Positions 15,139 through 25,500 of a DNA stretch of 47,094 nt are shown here, piece by piece. The stretch is taken from the IMG/VR virus record IMGVR_UViG_3300022918_000004, positions 1 to 47,094 of that record; one strand, written 5' to 3'. The DNA comes from a virus. The notes below the pieces were generated by a model. It was not told where the DNA came from, did not search any database, and saw only the letters and a list, made by a program, of their open reading frames with translations. Both the position numbers and the translations under genes were made by a program. Numbering within the stretch: position 1 is the first letter of the stretch; every line of letters starts with the position of its first letter.

Positions 15139-15545
15139 GCATGAAGGATTTCTTTACGCGGGATGCGGCAAATGAGGGGATTGAACTTCCCCTCTACTTG
15201 CCCGGCACCGATACCCCCTCGGGCGAATGGATTCGTATTCGGGGTTCTGATAGCGATGAGTTCCGTCTGGCTGAAGTTCAGTCGAAGCGTGCTCTGCGTC
15301 GGATCATCGAAGACAAGCTCCAGGACTCCGACCTGGCCCACCAGGAGGAGATGCGTAAGTTGATCGCCTCCCTGGTTATCTCCTGGAGCTTTCCCGAGGA
15401 GTGTACACGGCAGAATGTTATCGAGTTCTTCCGTAACGCACCACAGATTCAGGATGCGGTAAACCAGGTGGCCGCCAAGCGGTCGCTTTTTTTCAAGAAC
15501 GGCTCGACGGACTCCGTGAATACGCCCGAGCCGAGTTCAAACTAG
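15135..15545 (+). CDS. Tail assembly chaperone (lambda G-like)
   Basis: The 136-residue product occupies the slot of lambda gpG, between the tail tube and the tape measure. It contains a charged helical region (RRIIEDKLQDSDLAHQEEMR) and SWSFPEECT. Its 3' end carries the slippery TTTTTTC at 15488-15494, where a fraction of ribosomes should shift to the -1 frame and make the longer GT product. Chaperones of this kind bind the tape measure and gather tube subunits. Confidence 0.8.
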   Translation: MSMKDFFTRDAANEGIELPLYLPGTDTPSGEWIRIRGSDSDEFRLAEVQSKRALRRIIEDKLQDSDLAHQEEMRKLIASLVISWSFPEECTRQNVIEFFRNAPQIQDAVNQVAAKRSLFFKNGSTDSVNTPEPSSN

Positions 15546-15826
15546 ATAAGTACCCGAAGGGATCTAAACAATCTCTTCGGGCCTCACTTGTCCAGGTTTG
15601 GAAAACCCTAGGTAAAAAACCTAAAGCTCTTGCCGAGATTCCTGCCTGTCCGGAGGAACTCGTTTACCTTTGGGAATGGTACCGAGAATTATTCACGGGC
15701 ACTGCATTGTCCTACCAGGAAATCCACTATTGGTCGCTAGCCCGGGCCATTCCTGTGGCCGGATGGGAGGTGGAAGTTATTCGGTCTCTGGATCGCATAA
15801 ACTGGGAGGTTCATCATGTCGGTTGA
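15135..15826 (+). CDS. GT-type fusion made by -1 frameshift
   Basis: The -1 frame is open from the slippery TTTTTTC to TGA at 15824-15826, which is 110 codons after the shift. The added part includes CPEELVYLWEWYRELFTG and YWSLARAIPVAGWEVEVI, a pattern like DUF1799-type T domains. It has no start codon of its own and its stop lies just inside the tape measure start, as in lambda G/GT. The fusion would be about 230 residues. The shift is predicted, not measured. Confidence 0.8.
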
Positions 15827-18296
15827 TACAGCGGCACTAGAGATCAAGGTCGACTCCGGTAAGTTGACCAAGGGCACCAAAGACCTGGACTCATTCGAGA
15901 AGCAGGCAAAGAAAACCGAAAAAGCCACGGATGGCTTGAACGCTACTTTCAAGAGTTTGGTTGGTCCAGTAGTTGCGCTGGTGTCCGTAACCGCCCTGGC
16001 TCAGAAGTTGATTGCGGTAACTCGTGAGTTCGACGTTCTCAACGCTGGCCTGATTACCGCGACTAAGTCTTCGGTGAATGCAGCCGAAGCTTTCGAGGCT
16101 TTGCAAGAGTTTGCCCAGAAAACTCCATACGACCTTAAGCAGGCCGTAGCCGGGTTTACTCAGCTGGTAAACCTCGGTCTGACGCCATCCGAGAAAGCGT
16201 TAATCTCGTATGGTAACACCGCGTCTGCGATGGGCAAGAACCTCGATCAAATGATTGGTGCTGTAGCCGACGCGGCCACGGGTGAATTCGAGCGTCTTAA
16301 GGAATTCGGCATCAAGGCTAAGGTAGAAGGCGACAACGTCAGCTTTGTGTTCCAGGGTGTTAAGACTTCCGTTAAGAACAATGCGGCGGAGATCGAGAAA
16401 TACCTGATGGCCTTGGGTGAGAACCAGTTCGCCGGGGCCATGCAGCGCCGGATGGAAACCCTGGATGGTTCCCTTGCAAACCTCGAGGATAACTGGGACT
16501 CGCTTTTTCGCAACGTCAGCCAATCCGGTGTGGGCGAAATCATTAAGCAACAAGCGGACCTGGCCTCCGAGGCTTTGGAAGAATTGAACACGATGTTCAA
16601 GTCCGGGGAGATGGATGCTTATCTGAAAGCCTCGGCTATCGGTTGGAGACTGTGGGGCAAGGACGTAACAGACTCTATTAACATCGTTGACGGATTCATA
16701 AACGATACCTGGGGTAAGTGGGGCAGCGATGCCAAGGTAGCTTCCAAAGGACTTTACCTCGGGTTTAAAGAATTCCCCGTTGAGATCCGTGCTTACTTTC
16801 AGGAGGCCGCTGTAGAGGCTATTGCCTTTGTGGATCGTCTGGTGGCCCAGGGCGCATATGCCAAGGATGCCATCGCAGCAGTCTTTTCAGACGACACTCT
16901 GGACCAAGCTCGAAAACGCTATAACGAACGGTATGAGCAATCCAATCAAGTTCGTGAGGCGATGATCGATGACATCTCTCAGGAGAAGGATGCCCAACTC
17001 GCGGCAATCGATGAACAGATTGCTGCTGGTCAGGAATTGCGTACCGAGTACGAGAAGCAACTCGAAGCGCGTCGGAAGCTGAATGAAGACCGGCTGGCTC
17101 AATACAAAGTCGGCGGAGATCCAGCTTCGGGCGGAGAAGGACTTTCTTCCGCTGAAAAGAAAAAAGCCGAAGCGAAAGCCAAACAGCAAAAGAAAGAATT
17201 CGAAGATCTGGTGGCCTCACTCAATACCGAAGAAGAAACCATCGCAGCTTCTTACGAGAAGCGCAAAGAGATCATCGAAAAGAATACCGCCGCCGAGTCC
17301 AGTGCCCGGGCCAACCTGATGGCTCGACTCGACAAAGATCACCAGAAGGAATTGGATGACCTCCATGAGATCGAGAGCGCACTCGAGAAACGCAAACGCC
17401 TCATAGAAGAACTGAGGGATGTTGAAGAATCGACGTGGACTGAGTCTCAGAAATTGGCAGCCGCTTACCAGAAGCAGATCGAGACTCTGTGGCAAGCACA
17501 ACAGATTGGGCTGATTGGTCAGCAACAACATGAAGAAGCAGTTTCTCAAGTAACGGAAGCGTACGAGAAACAGCAGAATAAGCTATCCAGTAGTTTTATC
17601 GACATGGAAGAACTCAGTAAACAGGCCGCTAGAAATACTCAAGATGCTTTTGCTGACTTCCTGTTTGACCCGTTTGCCGAAGGTTTAGATGGAATGCTCC
17701 TGGGTTTCATCAAAGTAGTACAGCGTATGGCCGCTGAGGCAGCCGCTGCACAACTTACCAAGGCTATGTTCGGTAGCTCTGGAGGTGGCGAAGGAAGCGG
17801 GTGGCTTGGAAGCCTGTTCAGTGTGGGGGCAAGTATTGCTGGCAGTTATTTCGGTGGAGGCGGGGCTACCGCTGCTGCGACCGCCGGAGGTGCCGCTACA
17901 GGCGCTTCTAACTTCGCCAGCCAGTTCGACGCCAGCTCTGGGGGCTTATCGTTCCCTGGGCGCGCCTCAGGCGGTTCCACAGTGGGTGGGCAGATGTACG
18001 AGGTAGGCGAACGCGGTCCTGAGCTTTACAACAGCAATGGACGCTCCTTCCTGGTTGACAGCAATGCTGGCAACGTTACACCCGTATCTCCCGCATCCTC
18101 AGGTGGTTCTGGTGTTAACGTTGAACTGAACGTGAACGTGGACAACCGGGGTAACGAAACCGGTTCCTCAGGTAGCGATGATTCCCAGGCTAGTCAGTTT
18201 GGTAATCGCCTACGGGCCATGACCCTTCAGGTTATCAGCGAAGAACAGCAACCGGGTGGACTGCTCTGGAACCAGGAGGCAAATCGTTATGGGTGA
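15816..18296 (+). CDS. Tape measure protein
   Basis: At 826 residues this is the long helical tail protein expected here. The N-terminal part (KGTKDLDSFEKQAKKTEKATDGL, then FAQKTPYDLKQAVAGFTQL) is typical of tape measures. A coiled-coil region spans about 390-600, and the end is Gly-rich, with FGGGGATAAAT and a beta segment. At about 0.15 nm per residue it suggests a tail near 120 nm. GGGAGG lies just before the ATG. It overlaps the T stop and the M gene. Confidence 0.9.
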   Translation: MSVDTAALEIKVDSGKLTKGTKDLDSFEKQAKKTEKATDGLNATFKSLVGPVVALVSVTALAQKLIAVTREFDVLNAGLITATKSSVNAAEAFEALQEFAQKTPYDLKQAVAGFTQLVNLGLTPSEKALISYGNTASAMGKNLDQMIGAVADAATGEFERLKEFGIKAKVEGDNVSFVFQGVKTSVKNNAAEIEKYLMALGENQFAGAMQRRMETLDGSLANLEDNWDSLFRNVSQSGVGEIIKQQADLASEALEELNTMFKSGEMDAYLKASAIGWRLWGKDVTDSINIVDGFINDTWGKWGSDAKVASKGLYLGFKEFPVEIRAYFQEAAVEAIAFVDRLVAQGAYAKDAIAAVFSDDTLDQARKRYNERYEQSNQVREAMIDDISQEKDAQLAAIDEQIAAGQELRTEYEKQLEARRKLNEDRLAQYKVGGDPASGGEGLSSAEKKKAEAKAKQQKKEFEDLVASLNTEEETIAASYEKRKEIIEKNTAAESSARANLMARLDKDHQKELDDLHEIESALEKRKRLIEELRDVEESTWTESQKLAAAYQKQIETLWQAQQIGLIGQQQHEEAVSQVTEAYEKQQNKLSSSFIDMEELSKQAARNTQDAFADFLFDPFAEGLDGMLLGFIKVVQRMAAEAAAAQLTKAMFGSSGGGEGSGWLGSLFSVGASIAGSYFGGGGATAAATAGGAATGASNFASQFDASSGGLSFPGRASGGSTVGGQMYEVGERGPELYNSNGRSFLVDSNAGNVTPVSPASSGGSGVNVELNVNVDNRGNETGSSGSDDSQASQFGNRLRAMTLQVISEEQQPGGLLWNQEANRYG

Positions 18297-18630
18297 TTTA
18301 GTATTTGATTTTAAGATTGAAACCAAGCCCACGGGTCAAACCGCTTTCAGGGTTAAAAGGGCTCAGTTCGGTGAGGGTTATGCCCAGAAGGTTGGTGATG
18401 GACTTAATAATAAGTTCTCAACCTGGAACGTAGCCGTAGATAACGATTACGCCTACGTGCTGACCGCCAAGCAATTTCTCGACCAACACGGCGGTTGGCA
18501 ATCGTTCCTGTGGACTCCCCCTAACTACACTCAGCCGATCAGGGTAACGTGTGAGACTTATAGCGAGATCTCACACGTTGGTGAACAGTGCCGATTGACC
18601 GCCGTATTTGAACAGGTATATTTCCCATGA
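18289..18630 (+). CDS. Minor tail protein (lambda M-like)
   Basis: AGGAGG lies 8 bases before this ATG. The 113-residue protein has FRVKRAQFGEGYAQKVGDGLN at the start and GGWQSFLWTPP in the middle, the signature of the phage minor tail protein family that includes lambda gpM. It joins the tail tip to the tube. It overlaps the tape measure by eight bases and the fibre gene by four bases. Confidence 0.85.
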   Translation: MGDLVFDFKIETKPTGQTAFRVKRAQFGEGYAQKVGDGLNNKFSTWNVAVDNDYAYVLTAKQFLDQHGGWQSFLWTPPNYTQPIRVTCETYSEISHVGEQCRLTAVFEQVYFP

Positions 18631-20057
18631 GTCAGCAGACAATCAACCTTGGTACGGCCCCGAACACCCAGGATGGTGATCCCCTAAGGACGGGGGGGTT
18701 AAAGATTAATGCTAACTTCACCGAACTGTATTCCGGGAAACAGCCTCTAAACGACAACCTTACCTCGTTGGCAGCTATTATCGGCCAGGCGGATCGCCTC
18801 CCGTATTTCACGGGTGTGGGAGCATTGTCGGCCACTGTTCTAACCGCGTTGGGACGTTCAATCCTGTCCCGAGTTACCGCCGCTGATGTAAGAACTGACA
18901 TCGGACTAGGAACTGCCGCAGTTGCGGATCTGGGGACTCCCAGCGGAGCGGCATCTTTGGGGGCGGATGGTAAGTTGCTACCATCCCAGACCCCGGACAT
19001 CTCGATCAACAACGTTTACCCGGTTTCAAGCCAGGCTGCCATGCTGGCATTGCCTGCCAACCAGGGGGACATTGCCATCCGCACGGATGAAGCAAATAAA
19101 CCATATATCCTTGCTGCACTACCCGCCAGCACTCTGGCCAACTGGTTCCCCATCGGTCAAAGTCTTTCAGATTCTCTTGCGGCTCTGTCTGGCTTGGTGC
19201 CCGCTGCCGATCGACTGGCCTATTACACGGGGGCTAATACCGCCTCATTAACGGTATTCAATGCCCTGGGCCGTTCATTAGTGGGCGCCGCTAGTGAGTT
19301 AGCGGCTAGGACTGCTTTGGGTATATCCAGTTCTACTCCCCTCTCAGTATCCGAAGGGGGGACTGGACGCAATTCAGAATTTAGGAAGTCTTATATAGAA
19401 GGCTTGATGTTAACGTGGAATGGGGCACAGTCTTTAACAGTATCTGAAGGCTCAGCCTATATACCCGGCTCTAGTTCGATACTTCAGTTGACCAATCCAC
19501 TAACACTTAGTGGTATGGTTACCTCAGCCTCAACCCTTTACCACATATACCTTTATAGTAATGGGGGAACCCCATCCATTGAGTTTTCAACCGCCGTTCC
19601 CCTGAGTTACTCGGGGGGGGGTTATACAAAAACTGGTGATAACACGCGACGGTACCTGGGCTCTATTGTGACCATTGCGGCCAATAGCATAGTGCCGTTT
19701 TCTCATCATCCGGGTACTATGTCCTATTCTGGAAACCTTTCAACGGCCCCCTTTTTTATTCTAAATGCTTCGGTGATTACCTCCCAGCCCGTAAATTGTT
19801 CAGGTGTGGCGCCACTTACAGCTTACCGAATGAAAGGGTTTTTCATTAATGCGGCAAGTGACGCAACCGCATTTTTCGGGTGCCCCCCCGACGGGTCAGC
19901 AGTGAGTTCAATTAATTACGACTTCTATATACAGACTTCAAATGCATCTCAAGCTGAAATCAACCTGAATGCATCTCAACAATTTTTCTGGCGACATGCT
20001 AACGCGGCTAACGCCACAATGCGGGTATTGTTCCAGAGTTATTATTTTAAACGTTGA
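18627..20057 (+). CDS. Tail fibre / receptor-binding protein candidate
   Basis: The start TAPNTQDGDPLRTGGLKINA is a common attachment domain of tail fibres. Two related repeats follow (about residues 41-95 and 180-234, each with a DRL-Y-TG...ALGRS core), then a GGTGR hinge at 244-248 and a C-terminal beta-rich domain. The DNA for the C-terminal half is more AT-rich than its neighbours, with many runs of G or A, which suggests exchange. The place between M and L is unusual; fibres normally lie after J. Confidence 0.75.
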   Translation: MSQQTINLGTAPNTQDGDPLRTGGLKINANFTELYSGKQPLNDNLTSLAAIIGQADRLPYFTGVGALSATVLTALGRSILSRVTAADVRTDIGLGTAAVADLGTPSGAASLGADGKLLPSQTPDISINNVYPVSSQAAMLALPANQGDIAIRTDEANKPYILAALPASTLANWFPIGQSLSDSLAALSGLVPAADRLAYYTGANTASLTVFNALGRSLVGAASELAARTALGISSSTPLSVSEGGTGRNSEFRKSYIEGLMLTWNGAQSLTVSEGSAYIPGSSSILQLTNPLTLSGMVTSASTLYHIYLYSNGGTPSIEFSTAVPLSYSGGGYTKTGDNTRRYLGSIVTIAANSIVPFSHHPGTMSYSGNLSTAPFFILNASVITSQPVNCSGVAPLTAYRMKGFFINAASDATAFFGCPPDGSAVSSINYDFYIQTSNASQAEINLNASQQFFWRHANAANATMRVLFQSYYFKR

Positions 20058-20076
20058 TTTAACTTTGGAGTAATTT

Positions 20077-20499
20077 ATGGGATATGCAATTAAGTCCAAT
20101 GGTGAGTTTCGTAGCGTCAGCCCCGATATGGAGTTGGAGCCTGGGGAAGAATACTACGAAACTTTGCCGGAATGGGTATTAGAATTAGAAATTCTATATG
20201 AGAATACCCAAAAACTTAACATCCTTACTCGACAAGCCTCCACTCAGGTGTCAGCTCTAAATGGCAGAATAGTTACACTTGAGTGGCTTATTAATGAGCA
20301 AGATTCGGATGACCCCGATTACATTGAGCCTACCGAAGAGGAAATACTGGAACTGCCAGTAAGGAAATCACAGCTTACCAAGTGGAATACCTACAGCGCC
20401 AAACTCGGCAGAGTGAAACTTCAGGCAACCTGGCCAATCACCCCTGTGTGGCCCGCAATGCCTGAGCCCTACAATACTGAGATGTCACGGGGAACCTAG
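20077..20499 (+). CDS. Tail fibre assembly chaperone candidate
   Basis: The 140-residue product has an acidic middle (PEWVLELEILYENTQK; DSDDPDYIEPTEEE), a helical region and a C-terminal W-P-x-x-P-x-W-P motif (TWPITPVWPAMP). Such an ending is typical of small fibre-assembly proteins encoded directly after a fibre. AT-rich codon use matches the fibre's C-terminal half, so both were probably acquired together. Confidence 0.55.
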   Translation: MGYAIKSNGEFRSVSPDMELEPGEEYYETLPEWVLELEILYENTQKLNILTRQASTQVSALNGRIVTLEWLINEQDSDDPDYIEPTEEEILELPVRKSQLTKWNTYSAKLGRVKLQATWPITPVWPAMPEPYNTEMSRGT

Positions 20500-21180
20500 A
20501 TGGCTATTAACTCGGATGTTCAAACGCTGGAACCAGGTTCCTTAGTAGAGCTTTATGAAGTTGATGCTACGGCGCTTGGGGCTGAGATTTATAGGTTCCA
20601 CAATAACCTAACCCCGGACGACATCGTCTTCCAGGGATTAGCGTACTCGCCCCACCCAGTGACAGCCTCAGGATTTGAGATGACTGGTACGGCCAAGCAG
20701 CCAGTTCCATCGCTAACTCTCGGAGACACAGACGGTTTTATCGCCGCTTTGTGCATTTACTTCGGGGACCTGGTGGGAGCGAAACTGACCCGGCATCGGA
20801 CTATGGCTAAATATCTGGACGGGATGCCAGAAGCCGATCCGGAAGAAGAATTTCCGCCTGACGTGTGGTATGTTGAACGGAAAGCCTCAGAGCTTCCAAC
20901 CCAGGTTAAGTTTGAACTTTCGTCCCCGTTGGATTTTGCGGGTCAGCAATTACCCCGGGGGCAGATTATTGCCAACACTTGCCGATGGCTGACTATCGGC
21001 GGATACCGAGGCCCGTACTGTGGATATAACGGCCCGCCAGTGGCCAACGAGTACGACATCATAACTACGGATGCTACCCAGGACAAGTGTGGTGGATTGC
21101 CCCGTAGTTGTAAACTAAGATTTGGACAACTGGCAGAACTTCCTTACGGCTCTTTTCCAGCGGCGGGACTCATGCGATGA
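20500..21180 (+). CDS. Minor tail protein (lambda L-like, Fe-S type)
   Basis: This 226-residue protein has the L-family features: LVELYEVDATALG, GFEMTGTAKQPVPSLTLGD and a C-terminal region with four cysteines (NTCRW, YRGPYCGY, DKCGG, RSCKLRFG). In lambda gpL the equivalent cysteines hold an iron-sulfur cluster. It follows the fibre pair by one base and precedes K, overlapping it by four bases. Confidence 0.85.
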   Translation: MAINSDVQTLEPGSLVELYEVDATALGAEIYRFHNNLTPDDIVFQGLAYSPHPVTASGFEMTGTAKQPVPSLTLGDTDGFIAALCIYFGDLVGAKLTRHRTMAKYLDGMPEADPEEEFPPDVWYVERKASELPTQVKFELSSPLDFAGQQLPRGQIIANTCRWLTIGGYRGPYCGYNGPPVANEYDIITTDATQDKCGGLPRSCKLRFGQLAELPYGSFPAAGLMR

Positions 21181-21956
21181 AAATATCCACACAGAACGCT
21201 ATTGACCAGCACCTGATATCCTGTTACCCCTCAGAGGGGTGCGGTTTCTTGCTGGAGAACGGTTCCTACTTTCCCTGCCGAAACACTTTGACAGGTCCAG
21301 ATAAGGATAACCATTTCCAAACTAGTCCACAGGACTGGGCGGACGCCGAGGATATTTCGCCGATTGTGGCGTTTATCCACTCGCATCCTAATTGGTCTGA
21401 AAAGCCATCGGAAGGTGATCTAGTGGGTATCGAAGCCTCTCAGCTTCCCTGGTACATTTACAGCATTAAGAAAAACGACCAAGGTGAAATTTATCGGGAG
21501 GGTATTTCGGTTACTCACCCGAGTGGCTATAAGTCCCCCCTGGTTGGTCGCCCTTTTATCCACGGCACTTTGGATTGTCTCCAGGTAATCCTGGACTATT
21601 ACAAGTGGGAGCGCAGCCTGGACCTGGGTAATTACGAAAGGGAAGATGGGTGGTGGGACAGGGGGCAGAATCTATACTTGGACCTTTTACCCGTAGCTGG
21701 GTTCAAGAAAGTTCCGGGTGAGGATCCAGAGAACATAGATTTGCAAGAAGGCGATATTGTCTTAATGCAAATCCGTTCTCCAGTCCCCAACCATGCTGGC
21801 ATCTACCTCAAAGAAGGTATCCTCAGGACTCAGCCTGACCTTCACCCGACCCCGGGAAGTATTCTCCATCACATGTACGGGTCAGATTCCAAGCGTGATG
21901 TTTATGGGGGCTACTGGCTGAAACATACTGTAAGCATCTGGAGGTTTCATGGCTGA
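21177..21956 (+). CDS. Tail tip peptidase (lambda K-like, JAMM + NlpC/P60)
   Basis: Two hydrolase domains are visible. The N-terminal JAMM domain has E20 and the metal motif H68-S-H70, seven residues, S78, two residues, D81. The C-terminal NlpC/P60 domain has Cys134 (HGTLDCLQV) and His206 (PNHAGIY). Both sets of catalytic residues are intact. Proteins of this family are tail-tip components thought to open peptidoglycan during DNA entry. It overlaps L and I. Confidence 0.9.
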   Translation: MKISTQNAIDQHLISCYPSEGCGFLLENGSYFPCRNTLTGPDKDNHFQTSPQDWADAEDISPIVAFIHSHPNWSEKPSEGDLVGIEASQLPWYIYSIKKNDQGEIYREGISVTHPSGYKSPLVGRPFIHGTLDCLQVILDYYKWERSLDLGNYEREDGWWDRGQNLYLDLLPVAGFKKVPGEDPENIDLQEGDIVLMQIRSPVPNHAGIYLKEGILRTQPDLHPTPGSILHHMYGSDSKRDVYGGYWLKHTVSIWRFHG

Positions 21957-22530
21957 CTGGGCGAAGCAAGAACGTCTGAGGGATATTCGCCTGTATGGTG
22001 AACTCGGCAAGAAATTCGGAAAATGCCACCAGTTTGTGGTTAACTCCCCCGCCGAAGCCATCCGGGCACTGTGTGCCCTTATCGACGGCTTTGAAGCCTT
22101 CATGACTAACGCCAAAGACCGTGGCCTGGTTTTTGGGGTTTTTGTTGGCAAGAAGAATATCAACCTAGAAGAGGTCAAGGACTACGCTTTCGGGGGAGAC
22201 GAGATTCGAATTGCCCCCGTGATCAGTGGTAGCAAACGTGCGGGCATCCTCCAGACTGTGGTTGGTGTGGCTCTTATTGTTGCCAGCTACTTTGGTGCTC
22301 CCACGTTTGCTGCTGGCCTGGCGATGTTGGCCGGGGGAGTTGCCGCTCTTCTAACACCACAGACAAAAGGCCTTGGCGCAGCCGATGAAGTTACCAACCG
22401 TCCCAGTTATGCTTTTAATGGTCCGGTTAATACTGTTGCTCAAGGGAACGCCATTCCCGTGTTGTATGGTGAATTGATAGTTGGTAGCGCTGTAATCAGC
22501 GCGGGAATCTTTGCAGAGGATCAGCAATGA
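21949..22530 (+). CDS. Tail assembly protein (lambda I-like)
   Basis: This 193-residue product has the order of gpI: an N-terminal ubiquitin-like part with RLYGELGKKFGKCHQF, a hydrophobic segment (about 104-128) and a C-terminal part with NTVAQGNAIPVLYGELIVG that is conserved in the family. It is needed for tail-tip assembly and is probably absent from the finished tail. Overlaps on both sides suggest coupled translation with K and J. Confidence 0.88.
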   Translation: MADWAKQERLRDIRLYGELGKKFGKCHQFVVNSPAEAIRALCALIDGFEAFMTNAKDRGLVFGVFVGKKNINLEEVKDYAFGGDEIRIAPVISGSKRAGILQTVVGVALIVASYFGAPTFAAGLAMLAGGVAALLTPQTKGLGAADEVTNRPSYAFNGPVNTVAQGNAIPVLYGELIVGSAVISAGIFAEDQQ

Positions 22531-25500
22531 AACTTCATCCACTAGTTATTGCGGTACGTCGGGGAAATCTTGAAATGCCGCCTAGTCGGATTTCGTCTAC
22601 AGGCATGATTCTCTACGGCGCTAAAGGTGGCAGTGATCCTGAGCCGCCTCGTGCCCCCGTAGAAGCTCCTGACAGTCTGGCTAGTATTGCATATGCCAAT
22701 CTGCTGGATTTAACCTCAGAGGGTGAGATCGAGGGCCTGGTGGACGGTGCCCGTTCTATCTTCCTGAGCGAAACTCCCGTTATGAATGCAGATGGGAGCG
22801 TCAACTACCCGGGCATCGTGATTCAAGCCAGGCACGGTACTCAGGATCAATCCTACATCCAGGGATTTCCGAGTGTTGAGAATGAAGAGGCAGTTGGCTT
22901 TGCTTTGAAGTATGATTTGCCCTGGGTCAAGGCTATCAACAACAACCAGCTTTCCGCCGTCCGAGTTAGACTGTCCACACCCCGCATGACCGAGCAGAAT
23001 GCAACTACTGGTGACACCACGGGTTCTTACGTCGGGTATACCATTCAACTTAAGACTGGCGATGGCATCTGGGTGTCTGTGGTCAACAGCGCTTTCAACG
23101 GCAAGACTACAAGTCTGTACGAGCGTAGCCACCGGATTGACCTTCCATCCTCCAGCGTTGGTTGGACTATTCGGGTTATCCGATTGACCCAGGATTCAAC
23201 CTCTGGCCTGATCAGCAACCTGACCAACGTGGTTTCTTACACCGAAATCATCGACGCCAAGTTTCGTTATCCAAACTCGGCCATTTATGGTTTGAAGTTC
23301 GATGCTTCCCAGTTCAACCAGACCCCGACGCGAGCCTACCACTTGAGGGGGCTACGAGTCAAGGTTCCAGTCAATTATGACCCGGTCCTTCGTTCTTACT
23401 CCGGTGTGTGGAACGGTACTTTTAAAGTCGCTTATACCAACAACCCCGCTTGGGTTTATTACGATCTTCTGTTGAATGACCGCTATGGCCTTGGCCACAT
23501 GATCAAAGCCTTTCAGGTAGATCGGTATGAGCTTTACCGGATTGCTCAATATTGCGATCAACCGGTTTCTAACGGTAAGGGGGGAACCGAGCCACGGTTT
23601 ACCTGTAACCTCTACCTGCAACAACGTGCCGACGCTTTAAAAGTTCTCCAGGACTTGGCCGCTATTTTTCGTGGCATGAGTTACTGGGGGGCTAGTCAGG
23701 TTTTCGTTACTTCTGATATGCCGGAAGACCCAACTTACACGTACACCAATGCCAACGTGATCGATGGCATCTTCGAGTATGTGGGCACTGGCCGCAAAAC
23801 TCGATACAGCGTCTGTCTGGTATCCTGGAATGACCCGGAAGACTTCTACCGGGCAAAAGTTGAGTACATCGAGGATCGTGACCAGATGGCCTTGTTTGGC
23901 CACAGACAGACTGAGGTTACGGCGTTTGGTTGTACGTCACAAGCTCAGGCGCAGCGCCTGGGCCGATGGACCTTGCTGACCAACAAGCTCGAGACTGATA
24001 CGGTCAACTTCTCAGTGGGTTTGGATGGAGTTCTTGTCCGCCCCGGCAAGATAGTCCGGGTGGCTGATAATCACCGGGCTGGGCGTCGAATCGGCGGAAG
24101 GATTCGTGAAGCCACTATTAACAGCCTGATCCTCGACTCGGAAGTGGAGGTATACCGGGGCGATACCATTACCGTAATTATGCCGGATGGCACTGCTGTT
24201 TCAAGAGTGGTTAAAGATGTGGGTTTCCCAGTTACATGGGATAGCACCACCATCGATTTCTCTCAGACTGACGTTACCTGGGACGCCGAGTCCGGTTCCC
24301 AAGAGATTCAGCTCGTTACAGTGGTTACCAACTTTCCGGCTATCCCCGTACCCCACTCGATCTGGGCCGTGGATTCAACCACCCTAAGAACTCAACAGTT
24401 CCGAGTTCTTTCTGTTGTCGAGGATTTCACTGGTGACACGATGGTCTTCAAGGTAACAGCTACTAAGCATGTTACCGGGAAGTTTGCCGCAGTTGATACT
24501 GGAACCCGAATCGAATCACCTCCAATCACCGTTATCCCCCCAAGTGTGCAGCCACCGCCAAGCAACATTACCCTATCCTCGGACTGGGCAACCTCGCAAG
24601 GTGTGGTTAATACCACCATGAACATCAACTGGACTCCGGCCCCGGGAGCCGTAGCCTACGAGGTTCAGTGGAAGTTCAATAACGGTAACTGGATCTACGC
24701 CGGGAGAACTGGTACGGCCGGACTGGTCGTCGTGGGAATCCTGGCTGGGCGTTATATCGCCCGGGTACAGGCTTTCAACGCAAACGGTCTCGGTTCCGTG
24801 TGGGCCAATTCGATTGAGTACACCCTGGAGGGTAAAACTACCCCGCCGCCAACCGTAACTTTCCTAAATACCGAAGAGATAGTCTTCGGTATTAAAGTCA
24901 ACTGGGGTTTTCCTACCGGGGCTAATGCTGATACCACACAACGTACTGAGATTTGGTATAGTCTCAGTAACGATATAACTACCGCTATCAAACAGGGAGA
25001 CTACGCTTATCCTCAAGATTCTATGGCCCTGATGGGTTTGGCTTCTAATGCCGAGTTTTATTTCTGGGCAAGGTTGGTTGATCGTATCGGGAATGTGGGG
25101 GCTTTCTATGGTCCAGTGTATGGACAGGCTGAGCAGGATGCCAGCGTTATTCTGGATTACCTCACTGGGCTGATTCAGGACACCCAGCTGGCTCAATCCC
25201 TGTTGGAAAGGATTGATAGCGACGGGGGAGCCAACATAAGGATCGATACTATCCTTACTGAGTTGGCGGCCATGTATACCATCAAAACCCAACTGACCGT
25301 TGATGGTAGAACTTACCTTGCGGGCATCGGTGTTGGTGTGGAGAACAACCAGGGTATCATAGAATCTCAAGTGCTTATAGCGGCCTCACGGTTTGCAGTA
25401 CTTGATCCGAATACAGGGGGTAGCGCTCGCTCTCCCTTTGTTATCCAGGGCGGTGTGGTTTACATTGACTCGGCCTTCATTCAGAACGCTACTATATCAA

